Source of the DNA: Mesobacillus subterraneus
GTDB lineage: Bacteria; Bacillota; Bacilli; Bacillales; Cytobacillaceae
Direction of reading: 5' to 3'
Length of the DNA: 64,000 nt
Assembly: GCF_003937825.1 (NCBI RefSeq)
Contig: NZ_RSFW01000003.1
Coordinates: 1-64,000 of the forward strand
Below the pieces are notes generated by a model that saw only the letters and a list, made by a program, of their open reading frames with translations, searched no databases and was not told the DNA's origin. Shown here piece by piece: positions 42,145-51,301 of the stretch; the stretch's first letter is position 1; each line of letters starts with the position of its first letter. A program made the position numbers and the translations under genes.

Positions 42145-42759
42145 TTATATACTGAATTCAATAGTTTTAGCAGTTCTTTCTACAGCAGATTGTCCCAAAA
42201 TTTGTTCAACAATATATAGTGCCATATTTATTCCTGATGAAACTCCACCAGAAGATATGAGGTTCCCATCTTGTACAACTTTTTGATCCGATAGTACTAG
42301 AATTTCAGGATACTTTTCTTGTAGCAATTTGAGCGCTAGATGGTGGGTAGTTGCCTTCTTTCCATTTAACAAGCCAGTTTCCCCTAATATCTATGCTCCA
42401 GTACATACTGAACATATATATTCGATATTTTTATGCCTATCAATCCACTCTATTATCTTTTGTTTTTTAGCCACAGATTGTACCGCTCTTAAAGGCCCGC
42501 CTGGCACTATTAAGATATCTAACTCAGGACTTTCGTCAATGCTATAATCAGGTTTTACTTTTTACACCTGAATGAGTTTTTATTTCCATTCTTGTTTCCG
42601 AAATGGTGAATACTTTAAATGGCATAGTCGGTAATAAATGCTTTTTATAAAGGGTTATTGCTTGTTCAGCTATATTATTTGCCGATAATGATAAACCTCA
42701 GCGGGACCAGCAAAATCTAAAATATCTACATAGTCATACAGTAAAATTAAACAAAAAAC
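42145..42759 (-). pseudogene. Broken DJ-1/PfpI-family gene
   Basis: Reading the minus strand in changing frames gives an almost full DJ-1/PfpI protein: ILLYDYVDILDFAGPAEVYH at the start, TMPFKVFTISETRMEIKTHS, DESPELDILIVPGGPLRAV, the nucleophile region YICSVCTGA, then LLNGKKATTHHLALKLLQ and GVSSGINMALYIVEQIL. There are at least three lesions: a frameshift near 42681-42690, a second near 42555-42566, and an in-frame TAG at 42391-42393 directly after CTGA. The longest intact piece is the last 75 codons. It is a recent pseudogene of a transcription-regulator-like or isonitrile-hydratase-like DJ-1 member. Confidence 0.88.
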
Positions 42760-43087
42760 TCTGCTCACGTTTCGAAAAGTGAGTGACTTTTGTTGTTGCA
42801 CGTGTGATACATTAAGATGGACGTCTTTTATAAATAATCCTTTAAATCAAATGAATAAATTTAGATATTAAAGGAATTGCATGCACAAGTTATAGGGGAC
42901 TAGACTGAGAGATTTCTGCAAACTCGCGACTTCCACTATAGCAGCGGTTAACTTTAAGAAGATTTTCTTCATTAAACCATAGAATATTTATACCCACTTG
43001 AAACCAAAGAATAAATAACAAAAATAAAAGCAGAGGTAATTGTCTAAGAAAAGTAGAAATCTATAAAGAAATAAGGAGGTGTAGATA
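42760..43087. other. Intergenic region without a recognised gene
   Basis: This AT-rich stretch lies between the broken DJ-1 gene and the pentapeptide gene. Only the AAGGAGG ribosome site at its end is clear. I see no small gene, array or strong terminator. Confidence 0.6.
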
Positions 43088-43942
43088 TTGCCTGATCAGT
43101 TTATGAAAAGCGATGATAGAAAACAATTGAGTGCGGACTGCGAAAATTGTTTTGGTTTATGTTGTGTGGCTTTATCATTTACTGCCTCCTCGGATTTTGC
43201 TTTTGATAAAGGAGAAGGGACTCCTTGCAGAAACTTAAAGACAGACTTTCGTTGTGGAATTCATAAAAACTTAAGAATAAATGGTTTTAGAGGATGTACG
43301 GTATATGAGTGTTTTGGGGCAGGTCAAAAGGTATCTCAAGTGACATACAATGGAGTTGATTGGCGGATTCGTTCTGCAATAGCAAAGGAAATGTTTTTAG
43401 TATTTCCTGTAATGCAACAACTTCATGAAATGCTTTATTACTTAAATGAGGCTCTTAGTTTAGAAGCTGTTCAACCAATCTATAAGGATTTAGAGCAGGC
43501 AGTAAAGGAAACAGAACAGCTTACATATCTAAGCTCAGAATCTATCTTAGACCTCTATATCCCAAGCCATCGTGACAAGGTTAATGAGTTACTGAAGAAA
43601 ACTAGTGAGTTAGTTCGAACCAAGGTAAAGAGTAGCATAAGCCATAGAAGGATGAGAGAACGAAAAAAGATTAGAGGTCGTGATTTGATCGGTGGAAATT
43701 TTAGAGGTGCAAACCTTAGAGGAGTCAATTTGAGAGGAGCTCTACTTATTGCTTCCGACCTTCGAGGAGCGGATTTAAGGGAAACGGACCTAATTGGTGC
43801 TGACTTAAGAGATGCTGATTTAAGCGGTGCTGATCTAACAGGATGTATTTTTCTTACCCAGGTACAAGTAAATTCGGCCAATGGGGATATTCATACAAAA
43901 TTACCGCTTTCATTAAAAATTCCTGAACACTGGCTTGTTTAA
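43088..43942 (+). CDS. Pentapeptide-repeat protein with Cys-rich N-terminus
   Basis: This 284-residue protein joins two modules. Residues about 15-75 are cysteine-rich (ADCENCFGLCCVAL, GTPCRNL, RCGIHK, GCTVYECFG), resembling the metal-binding YkgJ-type motif. Residues about 200-260 form a pentapeptide-repeat helix with units such as NFRGANLRGVNLRGA, SDLRGADLRETDLIGADLRD and ADLSGADLTG. Pentapeptide helices can mimic DNA or act as protein scaffolds. TTG at 43088 follows AAGGAGGTG. Neighbours are unrelated, so the function is unknown; a Qnr-like role is possible but not supported beyond the fold. Confidence 0.85.
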   Translation: MPDQFMKSDDRKQLSADCENCFGLCCVALSFTASSDFAFDKGEGTPCRNLKTDFRCGIHKNLRINGFRGCTVYECFGAGQKVSQVTYNGVDWRIRSAIAKEMFLVFPVMQQLHEMLYYLNEALSLEAVQPIYKDLEQAVKETEQLTYLSSESILDLYIPSHRDKVNELLKKTSELVRTKVKSSISHRRMRERKKIRGRDLIGGNFRGANLRGVNLRGALLIASDLRGADLRETDLIGADLRDADLSGADLTGCIFLTQVQVNSANGDIHTKLPLSLKIPEHWLV

Positions 43943-43996
43943 TTTATTATTGGTCGACCTTATATAGCTGCAGAAGCAGGCTTGGTTTAATTAATT

Positions 43997-44029
43997 CAGA
44001 GTGCAGGGAGACTGGATCCCTACACTCTG
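43997..44029. terminator. Hairpin between convergent genes
   Basis: CAGAGTG-C-AGGGA pairs with TCCCT-A-CACTCTG between the converging pentapeptide and SDR genes. T runs are short, so it is a probable but not strong bidirectional terminator. Confidence 0.55.
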
Positions 44030-44040
44030 ATAATTCTGTA

Positions 44041-44790
44041 TTATTTTGTATTCGTAAATCCTCCATCGATTCTGATCACTTCGCCGTTTATATATTCCGC
44101 TTTGGAAGTTAGGAGGAATGTGACCAGCTCGGCAACTTCTTCAGGCTTCCCGAGGCGTTTTTGCGGAATTCCTTTTGTCGCATTTTCTTTCATTTCTGGG
44201 TTGGCTGCGTAGAATTCCTTGACCATTGGTGTTTCAGTTGGTCCTGGTGCAATGGCGTTTACCCGCAATCCATCTTTTCCATATTCGGCTACCATACTTT
44301 TGGTCAGGCCGATGATTCCGTGCTTGGTAGCGGAGTACGTTACGACTGAATCCTGTCCAATGACCCCGGCACTTGATGCAGTGTTCACAATGGATCCCCC
44401 GCCATTTTTAAGCATCACTTCAGCGACATAACGGACACCATATAGTGCGCCCATTAAGTTGATTCCAACGATTTTATCCATTTCTTCAATGGCAGAATCC
44501 AGGAAGTACACGCCGCTGCCCGAAATCCCCGCATTGTTGAAGAAATAGTCGATCGTTCCAAAGTGCTCAACGGTTTTATCTACATAATTTTTAACTTCTG
44601 CATGATTTGAAACATCCGCTTTGATAAAAATCGCATCCACGCCTGCTTCTTTTAGCATTGTTACCGTTCCATTTCCGCCTTCTTCGTTCACATCAACCAC
44701 TGGAATGTTGACGCCCTCTTTAGCTAATCGAAGGGCAGTGGACTGTCCTAATCCGCTGCCTCCGCCTGTGATTACAGCAACTTTACTCAT
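44041..44790 (-). CDS. SDR-family oxidoreductase
   Basis: This 249-residue classical short-chain dehydrogenase has the cofactor motif TGGGSGLG at the N-terminus, NNAG, the catalytic Ser in VNTASSAG and YSATKHG (Tyr and Lys), and the C-terminal INGEVIRIDGGFT. NAD is the likely cofactor because an Asp (PVVDVN) ends the second strand. It probably oxidises an alcohol or reduces a ketone; the substrate is unknown. ATG at 44790 follows TTGGAGG on the minus strand; an upstream start at 44805 precedes the ribosome site. Confidence 0.9.
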   Translation of the reverse strand: MSKVAVITGGGSGLGQSTALRLAKEGVNIPVVDVNEEGGNGTVTMLKEAGVDAIFIKADVSNHAEVKNYVDKTVEHFGTIDYFFNNAGISGSGVYFLDSAIEEMDKIVGINLMGALYGVRYVAEVMLKNGGGSIVNTASSAGVIGQDSVVTYSATKHGIIGLTKSMVAEYGKDGLRVNAIAPGPTETPMVKEFYAANPEMKENATKGIPQKRLGKPEEVAELVTFLLTSKAEYINGEVIRIDGGFTNTK

Positions 44791-44981
44791 GAAAATTACC
44801 TCCAATATAACTCTTTTTTTCTTATTATGTCCGATTAAATGAAAACCATGGCCCTTTCTATAAGTACCCTGAATTATTCTGAAAAAACGTTCGTTCTATC
44901 TGGATCAATTTAAGTCTTCTTGAAGGAAATCGTCATCTTTCTGTGGAAGATAGTGGAATGAGAGTAGCAAGGAGGTCATTT

Positions 44982-45725
44982 ATGAAAAAGTCATCCATTT
45001 TGATTCTTGGAACAGACCATTTTTCTTCACAAAATAACGGAGATCTGTTCATGACGGAAAAAGAGAATATGCTATCAGAAACGAAACAAGTTGAACTAAA
45101 TGAAGTCATAACTTGCTTGAAAGGGTACAGGCCAACAAAAGTGGCCTTAGAAGTTTTAAAAGAAAACGATGTTGAATTGAATAGACAATATACTTCATAT
45201 GTAAAAGGGGATTATAGGTTAACCATTAATGAGGTCGATCAAATAGGATTCCGCTTGGCGAAGGAATGCGATCTTCAAGGAGTTCATGCTGTGGATTGGA
45301 ATAAAGACCAAGATGGTGTCCCGGATTTTAATGAGTTAGGTGGATTGGTGGAGTCTGATGAGTACAAAGCATTTTTAAAATTAGGACAGGAACTAACCGA
45401 TACATCAAATTCATACGCACAAAATCATACGGTAAAAGATTTTTTCCTCTGGCTTAATGATCCGGTCAATATTTTAAGAGGCCAAGAAATTTATATGAAA
45501 CTGGCTTTAGTAGGGAGTGAGAGCAACCCGGCAGGCGCCATGTGGACAGCAAAGTACTGGTATTATCGCAATTTACTCATCTATAAAAACCTGGTCAGTT
45601 TAATCGATTCATCTGATGAACGGATTTTTGCGCTATATGGTGCAGGCCATCTTCATTTACTTTTACAGTTTATAAAAGAGGGCGGACTCTTTGAGGTAGA
45701 ATATGTAAGTGATTATTTAGGTTAG
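44982..45725 (+). CDS. DUF5694-type hypothetical protein (TraB-like)
   Basis: This 247-residue protein begins with a strand ending in ILILGTDHFSSQN and contains RPTKVALEVLKEND, HAVDWNKDQDG and ALYGAGHLHLLLQFIKE. These resemble the GTxH and GxGHxxLL features of the TraB/PrgY and haem-binding-like superfamily to which DUF5694 belongs. No signal peptide is evident. The ATG at 44982 follows CAAGGAGG. Function unknown; the conserved His and Glu suggest a metal-dependent hydrolase. Confidence 0.75.
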   Translation: MKKSSILILGTDHFSSQNNGDLFMTEKENMLSETKQVELNEVITCLKGYRPTKVALEVLKENDVELNRQYTSYVKGDYRLTINEVDQIGFRLAKECDLQGVHAVDWNKDQDGVPDFNELGGLVESDEYKAFLKLGQELTDTSNSYAQNHTVKDFFLWLNDPVNILRGQEIYMKLALVGSESNPAGAMWTAKYWYYRNLLIYKNLVSLIDSSDERIFALYGAGHLHLLLQFIKEGGLFEVEYVSDYLG

Positions 45726-45790
45726 TATTTAATCTTCGTTCATTATATCCCTTTAAGCACTATACTATGGAAACCTATGAGGAATAGTAA

Positions 45791-46657
45791 ATGGTTCAAA
45801 AAAATGAAATTATGAAGATTCTTACTGAGAAAAGTTTGTTAGAGAACAATGGTCTGGAATTTAAGGCTATGAAGGGTGGAACCACCAACGGTTTGTTGTA
45901 TACACTCTTTTTAGAAAATAACCCTGCGTATGTAGTGAAAATTGACCGTCCAAGCATTATAAGTGCCACTGAGGATTTCCTTTTAGCTTATCAAGATATT
46001 CCATTACTCCCAAATGTAATTTACACCGCTGTAAATAAGGAATACATCGTTTACTCGTATATTGCTGGGGAAACTCACTTTAATCGGTGTTCAAAATTGG
46101 AATGGATGGCACAAATAACAGAAGGGCTTTTTAATCGATATAAAAAGGTGGATCAGGAAATTCCCTGGGGCAGGATAATTGGAACTGAAAGGATATCCTG
46201 GGCAGAGTTTAATCGTATCAGTTTAGAGTCAGCAAAAGAAAGTATTGGCGATATTCTTCCAAGCGAAGACCATAGAAGAGTGGGAATGACCGTAGATTCG
46301 CTAAAAAAATATCATGACAAGGAAGAAAAGTATTATCTGCATGGAGATACTGGTGTACATAATTTTGTATACTCTGCTAATGAATTAAAAGGAGTGATTG
46401 ATCCATCGCCCTTAATCGGTCCGAAAATATACGATTTTACTTACGCCTTTTGTTCGTCACCTGATGGTTTAGATATAAGTACACTTATGAACTCGTTTTC
46501 GCTATGGAAAGGCAGCACGTCCATAAGCAGAGAGCGCTTGATGCATGAAGTGGTTTTTCAATTATATACACGTATCGGAGTTTGTAATAAGGTTCACCCC
46601 CATGACCTTAACGAATATATGGAAGCTTGGGAGATGTGGAGAGAGTACCTGGAGTAG
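45791..46657 (+). CDS. Phosphotransferase-like (APH-fold) protein
   Basis: This 288-residue protein has the aminoglycoside-phosphotransferase/choline-kinase fold. AYVVKIDRP carries the ATP-binding Lys, the catalytic loop is LHGDTGVHNFVY and the metal Asp is in GVIDPSPLIGPKIYDF. The catalytic motif has the normal HGDxxxxN form, so it may be active, though on what is unknown; most such Bacillus genes do not confer resistance. ATG at 45791 has a poor ribosome site (GAGGAATAGTAA). Confidence 0.78.
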   Translation: MVQKNEIMKILTEKSLLENNGLEFKAMKGGTTNGLLYTLFLENNPAYVVKIDRPSIISATEDFLLAYQDIPLLPNVIYTAVNKEYIVYSYIAGETHFNRCSKLEWMAQITEGLFNRYKKVDQEIPWGRIIGTERISWAEFNRISLESAKESIGDILPSEDHRRVGMTVDSLKKYHDKEEKYYLHGDTGVHNFVYSANELKGVIDPSPLIGPKIYDFTYAFCSSPDGLDISTLMNSFSLWKGSTSISRERLMHEVVFQLYTRIGVCNKVHPHDLNEYMEAWEMWREYLE

Positions 46658-46739
46658 AGATGGAACTTACAGAACTTTTGAGGGGCCTCAAGTTAATTCT
46701 CGTAGGGAAAACAAATTTAGAAGATAAAGGAGAAGAAAT

Positions 46740-47369
46740 ATGTCCTGGTATTTAGACAATGTTTATGAACTAAACAAAGAATCGCCCTATACGTTTTATC
46801 TTCCCAGCACTGAGGTGTTGGATCAGTTAGAAGTCGGGGATTCGGTAAAATTAATCTTCACAACCGAGGAAGCCGATCACGATGGATTCAGAGGAGAGAG
46901 AATGTGGGTTGAAATCACTCATATTAATGGAACAGAATTTGTGGGAAAGCTTGAAAATGAACCTCACCGTCTACAGCTAAAAAGAGGAGATGAGATCCCC
47001 TTCAAGATCGAAAACATTTGTGACACTGAATATGAAGACCCTCAATCATCTGATTGGGATTTTTATTTTGACACTCTCGTAACAGTCAGTGATGATGTCC
47101 TCGATAAAAGAGAATTCAACTTTCTTTTAAGAGATGAGCCGCACGGCGAAGGTGATTCTGGTTGGTCAGTACTTAGCGGCTATGAAGAGGATGAGTTTCT
47201 AGGTGATGCTGAAAACTTTCAAGTTGTCTCGATTGGAGTCATCCTAAATATCGATGATTCCGTTTTGGAATTTATCCAGGAACCACCATTGTGTGCATAT
47301 GAAAGAGATGATGAAGGTGAATTTTATAGAATAGAGGATTATGATTGGGAAAGTTATTTAAACGGTTAA
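46740..47369 (+). CDS. DUF2314/DUF2185-like two-domain protein
   Basis: This 209-residue acidic cytosolic protein joins two small domains. The first (about 20-100) has SVKLIFTTEE, GERMWVEITHINGTEFVGKLENEP and RGDEIPFKIENI, a DUF2314-like pattern. The second (about 120-205) has DSGWSVLSGYEEDEFLGD and VSIGVILNIDDSVLEF, matching DUF2185, related to immunity protein 33. DUF2185 members can be immunity proteins for polymorphic toxins, but no toxin gene is adjacent. The start follows AAAGGAG. Confidence 0.72.
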   Translation: MSWYLDNVYELNKESPYTFYLPSTEVLDQLEVGDSVKLIFTTEEADHDGFRGERMWVEITHINGTEFVGKLENEPHRLQLKRGDEIPFKIENICDTEYEDPQSSDWDFYFDTLVTVSDDVLDKREFNFLLRDEPHGEGDSGWSVLSGYEEDEFLGDAENFQVVSIGVILNIDDSVLEFIQEPPLCAYERDDEGEFYRIEDYDWESYLNG

Positions 47370-47479
47370 GATTGAAAAGAATGAGTTCATTTTTTCTATT
47401 GAATACAACCGTTAGGACTAAAAAACCCTTTTTTGAAGAGTTCGTGCTTCATGGGATGATTAAAGGGAGAGAACAAGAT

Positions 47480-48082
47480 ATGAATCAAAACTTGATAGGT
47501 ATATATAAAGGTGAATTATCGGAACGTCAGATAAATGAATTAAAAGATCTCACCAGGGTTTTTACCCAAAGTTTGAATACTGGGATCTTAACAACTTCAA
47601 TTCAAACCCTGACCTTATTGGTTGCACAAGAGGATTCTCAATTAACTGCCGGGCATACTGACCGGTATTACTTATTAACACAAGAATTACAAAAACTGCC
47701 TCACTGCGAGGATGAATTCTATTTTGTTTATGATTATCGAAAGAGAAAATTCGTAGAAAATCCTATGAGAAAGTGTTTTTCTTTGATGAAAATATCAATT
47801 GTTCCTTCTAAGCTGGAAGATCTTATTCAAACAGTGAAAGACATAAAACAAGATGTATTTGCAGGGTTTAACATATGTGCAGTTGAATCTGGAATTTTGG
47901 TAGTGGATGTTCTTCTTACTTCACCGATTTTAGAGAGGATTCATAAAGGTGGAAAAATTCCTGATTCATTGAGAAGTGACCAACATTATCTTTATTTGGC
48001 TGGATTAACAGAATTACTTGCTGACCCAGCAATATGCAACTATGTTCATACAAGGGCCATTGGTGACAGAACTGAATTTTAA
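47480..48082 (+). CDS. Hypothetical protein
   Basis: This 200-residue soluble protein has no recognised motif. ATG at 47480 follows AAAGGGAG and gives a protein starting MNQNLIGIYKGELSERQ. Upstream in-frame starts from 47345 overlap the previous gene and add unlikely sequence. It contains a YYLLTQELQKLPHCEDEFYF stretch and a helical HYLYLAGLTELLADPAIC tail. It may share a transcript with the DUF2185 gene before it. Function unknown. Confidence 0.6.
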   Translation: MNQNLIGIYKGELSERQINELKDLTRVFTQSLNTGILTTSIQTLTLLVAQEDSQLTAGHTDRYYLLTQELQKLPHCEDEFYFVYDYRKRKFVENPMRKCFSLMKISIVPSKLEDLIQTVKDIKQDVFAGFNICAVESGILVVDVLLTSPILERIHKGGKIPDSLRSDQHYLYLAGLTELLADPAICNYVHTRAIGDRTEF

Positions 48083-48227
48083 TATGATCAAAGCGTATTA
48101 AAACTTGAACAAAACCTCTAGGCGACTTAAGTAGTTTGTTCATTGACCATATAGAGCAGTATTCCTGTAATAAACACCCCGGTAACGACATAAACAATAA
48201 GAATAGACTGGAACGGGAGTGTTGTTT

Positions 48228-48992
48228 TTGAAAATACTGCTCACTGGATCGACAGGACAACTAGGTTCGGCTTTGCTCCATCAACTAAAAGATACAGACT
48301 ATGAAATAAAACTTACTTCCAGAAGAAAACCTAATGAAGCGGGAGAATACAAGTGGGTTTATAGCGATTTACTGTCAGGTGAAGGTTTGGATGAAGCAGT
48401 AAAAGATGTAGATGTAATCATTCATGCTGCAACAAGTCCTGTAAAGAATTCAAAAATCGTTGAAGTACTGGGTTTTGAGGAGTTATTAAAAAAGGCTGAA
48501 CATGTTAGGCATTTCATTTATCCTTCCATTGTTGGGATTGATCAAATACCATTTGCCTATTATAAACATAAATTAAAAGCGGAAGAATTGTTGGAAAGCA
48601 GCGGTATCCATCATACTATTGTACGCGCGACTCAGTTCCACCATTTTGTCGAAAATTTATTCCTGACAAAACCTTTTTTAAAGAGATATATCGTCCCAGG
48701 GAACTTTAAATTTCAAAGTGTCGATGTAGGAGATTTTTCAAATCATCTAATGAGTTTGGTGGAAAAAAAACCACAAGGAAGAGCAGATGATTTTGGCGGT
48801 CCAGAAATTATGACATTAAGAGAAATGGCTGAATTGAAAATCAAAATGAATGATGAAACAAATAAAGCATTGAGCATACCTCTAGCTGGAAAGCTGTATA
48901 AATCATTCTGCGAAGGGAAAAACACTAATCCTTCAAGGAAAATGGGAACAATCTCTTTCGAAAACTATCTTAGCAATAAGCTGGATGGGTAG
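48228..48992 (+). CDS. NAD(P)H-binding atypical SDR protein
   Basis: This 254-residue protein has an N-terminal Rossmann motif, LLTGSTGQLGSALLHQL, followed by VDVIIHAATSP and VRHFIYPSIVGIDQIPFAYYKHK, then HHTIVRATQFHHFVE. These mark the NmrA/YbjT-like atypical SDR group, often quinone reductases or redox sensors. The TTG at 48228 is chosen because CGGGAG lies 8 bases upstream; an upstream GTG at 48219 overlaps that site. The catalytic Tyr-x3-Lys is replaced by YYKHK, which keeps Tyr and Lys. Confidence 0.82.
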   Translation: MKILLTGSTGQLGSALLHQLKDTDYEIKLTSRRKPNEAGEYKWVYSDLLSGEGLDEAVKDVDVIIHAATSPVKNSKIVEVLGFEELLKKAEHVRHFIYPSIVGIDQIPFAYYKHKLKAEELLESSGIHHTIVRATQFHHFVENLFLTKPFLKRYIVPGNFKFQSVDVGDFSNHLMSLVEKKPQGRADDFGGPEIMTLREMAELKIKMNDETNKALSIPLAGKLYKSFCEGKNTNPSRKMGTISFENYLSNKLDG

Positions 48993-49205
48993 AAACATGG
49001 AAGGGTTACAACTGGTTACACCATTAGAATCAACGCTTTATTAATCGATCATCTTAGGTGGGATTAAAAAGTTGAAGTTAAAATGGGTGTTATTGGAATT
49101 TGATTGGAACATAAGGAATTAATTTGGAAAATTCTATTAATTAGAGTGTGGTTATGTTAAGCTTAAGGTATTCCTAAACTCGAAGGGATAAAAGGAGTTA
49201 TTCCA

Positions 49206-49370
49206 ATGTTCGTATTATCACGTAACATTAATGGAGCTAATGAAAACCTTAAGAATTCAAACAGCCATGTGGATAAAACGTTTAAAGAACTTTCTGCTGC
49301 ATTGCATTTTGCAAATAGGATAAACAGGAACACGGTCCCTTCATTCTCTTGGTGCGTGAAAAGGTTATAA
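49206..49370 (+). CDS. Overlooked 54-residue protein
   Basis: The ATG at 49206 follows AAAGGAG with 8-base spacing. The frame runs 54 codons to a TAA at 49370, directly before a terminator at 49379. The peptide starts MFVLSRNINGANENLK and continues with a helical FKELSAALHFANRINR and a basic end. It is likely a real small protein gene in an otherwise empty 500-bp gap. I do not recognise it. Confidence 0.6.
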   Translation: MFVLSRNINGANENLKNSNSHVDKTFKELSAALHFANRINRNTVPSFSWCVKRL

Positions 49371-49378
49371 AATTCATT

Positions 49379-49405
49379 AAGTTGGTGAATGCCAGCTTTT
49401 TTTTT
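49379..49405 (+). terminator. Terminator after the 54-residue gene
   Basis: The stem AAGTTGG/CCAGCTT is followed by nine T. Confidence 0.75.
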
Positions 49406-49504
49406 AGCTCATTTATCCCCTTTATGGGCTCACCAGCCCACCTCAGATTTTATCAATCCTAAAACCATGGTCGCGTTACCCAATACATGAACCATTCAAC
49501 AGAA

Positions 49505-49996
49505 CTAATTCAATGAGATATTTCGCTTGTTTATTACCCGTATTAATCCAATAATCGATCTGCATATTAACAGCTTAAAAAGTAAGCTGATCAGGGAGTG
49601 GTACCATGTCCAACCCTTTCTCCAGGTGATCAGCCTCGTACTCTTTGCTGCAAGAGTCTCTAGTGCAATTTGAGGTATTAAGAAAGGAAAAAGTTTTAGA
49701 ATCATACCAGCAAAGTTACTGTTCAATGTCCATTGATTATAGTAAAGCAACATTAAAGGGTAATGGATGAAATCAAAAGGGAGATGAATCTTGTACTTCG
49801 GGAAGAGCTTCTCTTTATATTTTAAGTATCCTTTCGAAACAAGGTATTGGTCAGCAAAATAATTGCCGATAAAGCTCACTAAATAAACGATAATCCAGTC
49901 TTTGAATGGACGTTTTACAATTGCAAAAGGGAGCAGAATTAAGCCAGTTATGGTTGTGAAAATTAAAAAGTAGTATGGAAGTTCTTTCTTCTGCAT
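49505..49996 (-). CDS. CBO0543-family membrane protein
   Basis: This 163-residue protein has four or five membrane helices, beginning YYFLIFTTITGLILLPFAIV, then WIIVYLVSFIGNYFADQYLV, PFDFIHYPLMLLYYNQW and GMILKLFPFLIPQIALETLA. The pattern and length match the CBO0543 family, abundant in multiple copies in spore formers and functionally uncharacterised. The start is close to AGAGGAGGAAC on the minus strand. No neighbour suggests a role. Confidence 0.82.
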   Translation of the reverse strand: MQKKELPYYFLIFTTITGLILLPFAIVKRPFKDWIIVYLVSFIGNYFADQYLVSKGYLKYKEKLFPKYKIHLPFDFIHYPLMLLYYNQWTLNSNFAGMILKLFPFLIPQIALETLAAKSTRLITWRKGWTWYHSLISLLFKLLICRSIIGLIRVINKRNISLN

Positions 49997-50146
49997 TTAT
50001 GTTCCTCCTCTTTTAGAATCACGTTTCCACTAAATACTTCCTCCAATACATAGGCGATATTATTTTCCCCAATGGCATGACACTCATACGCCCACAAGAG
50101 AGTAGGGTAGGGTGTCATTGAGGGTGAATGTTTCCTCTTAACCAAT

Positions 50147-50186
50147 GAAAAAGAACGCTTGGATAGCAGAATCCAGCGTTCTTTTT
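50147..50186 (-). terminator. Terminator of the modABC operon
   Basis: The stem AAAGAACGCTTGGAT/ATCCAGCGTTCTTT has T runs on both strands. On the minus strand it lies about 70 bases beyond the modC stop. Confidence 0.8.
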
Positions 50187-50253
50187 CGATTATATTGGAG
50201 GTGCTTTCCTATAAGCACAAGAACCATTACCTCAAAAAGAGGCTCCATGTCAT

Positions 50254-51297
50254 TTACCTTTTTTCAAGAATTAATAGATGTTGTGGGGGGATGACCAAAT
50301 ACATTTTCTTCTTTAAAATCTGATCGACTATCTCATTTGGAACTGAAGCAATCAGTGTGATGGCATCTGCAGTCTTAACAGTTAAGTTTGTTTGATGAAT
50401 GCCTTTAACGATGTCGGTGATTTTGAACGGAAATGCATTAAGAGACTGGTTGTCTTCGTTAAAATGAATATTCTCTGAGAAGATGCCGATATGGCTAATG
50501 TTTTCTGTAACATGCTGTTTCTCCAATTTCAGTGTAAGCCCCTGAACCTGGCATTGTGTCTCTGTAATTGAATCGACAGGGATGATATTCTGGCAGCCGA
50601 TTATTTTTGCGGAAGTTATGTTTTTTGGTTTTTCAAAAATCTCTTCTTTGCGCCCGGCCTGAATGATTTGGCCCTGGTCGTACAGGATGATCTGGTCACA
50701 AAGCCTGTAGGCTTCTTCCATGTTATGGGTGACGAGCAGGACGATCCCTTCGTAATTTTCCTTAAGAATTTTCATCAATTCCTGCTCAAGCAGATGCTTT
50801 ACATGATGATCGAGTGCCGAGAAGGGTTCATCCAATAACAGCAGGTCAGGTTCTGTCACCAATGTCCGTGCAAGGGCGACTCGTTGCTGCTGGCCTCCGG
50901 AAAGCTGGGCAGGGTAGTGCTTTTCATAGCCTGAAAGTTGAACCTTCTCGATCATGCTTGATACTTTTTGTTTTTTCTCTGCTGTGAGCAGTCCTTTAAG
51001 TCCAAACTCGATATTTTGCTCAACGGTCATGTGAGGGAACAGGGCATAGTTTTGAAAGACATAGCCGATTTTTCGGTCCTTCGCTTTCAGGTTTATCCGC
51101 TGATCTGGCTGGAATAATGGTTTGCCATTCAACAGGATTTTACCATGATCTGGTGTTAATAGACCGGAAAGGCATTGTAATGTCACGCTTTTTCCGCAGC
51201 CTGATGGACCGATGATTCCGGTGATTCCTTTAGATGCCTCGAAGCTGGCATTCAATTTAAAATGTTTGAGAGTTTTCGAGATGTCTACAGTGAGCAT
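50254..51297 (-). CDS. modC: Molybdate ABC transporter ATP-binding protein
   Basis: This 347-residue ATPase energises molybdate import. The Walker A is GPSGCGKS, the Q-loop is in [13 protein letters not shown], the signature is [14 protein letters not shown] and the Walker B is [15 protein letters not shown], followed by the H-loop THNMEEA. The C-terminal 110 residues (from about 235) form a regulatory TOBE-like domain. It begins 4 bases after modB and forms a minus-strand modA-modB-modC operon. Sulfate or thiosulfate transporters are similar, but the modA and modB neighbours support molybdate or tungstate. Confidence 0.9.
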   Translation of the reverse strand: MLTVDISKTLKHFKLNASFEASKGITGIIGPSGCGKSVTLQCLSGLLTPDHGKILLNGKPLFQPDQRINLKAKDRKIGYVFQNYALFPHMTVEQNIEFGLKGLLTAEKKQKVSSMIEKVQLSGYEKHYPAQLSGGQQQRVALARTLVTEPDLLLLDEPFSALDHHVKHLLEQELMKILKENYEGIVLLVTHNMEEAYRLCDQIILYDQGQIIQAGRKEEIFEKPKNITSAKIIGCQNIIPVDSITETQCQVQGLTLKLEKQHVTENISHIGIFSENIHFNEDNQSLNAFPFKITDIVKGIHQTNLTVKTADAITLIASVPNEIVDQILKKKMYLVIPPQHLLILEKR

Positions 51298-51301
51298 AGG
51301 A

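Noticed and set aside
49963-50145. 60-codon minus-strand frame between the CBO0543 gene and the mod terminator
   Set aside because: TTG start with no ribosome site and overlap with the CBO0543 gene start; not supported.
42145-50200. Accessory stretch considered as prophage or integrative element
   Set aside because: No integrase, portal, terminase, capsid, relaxase or flanking direct repeats were seen.
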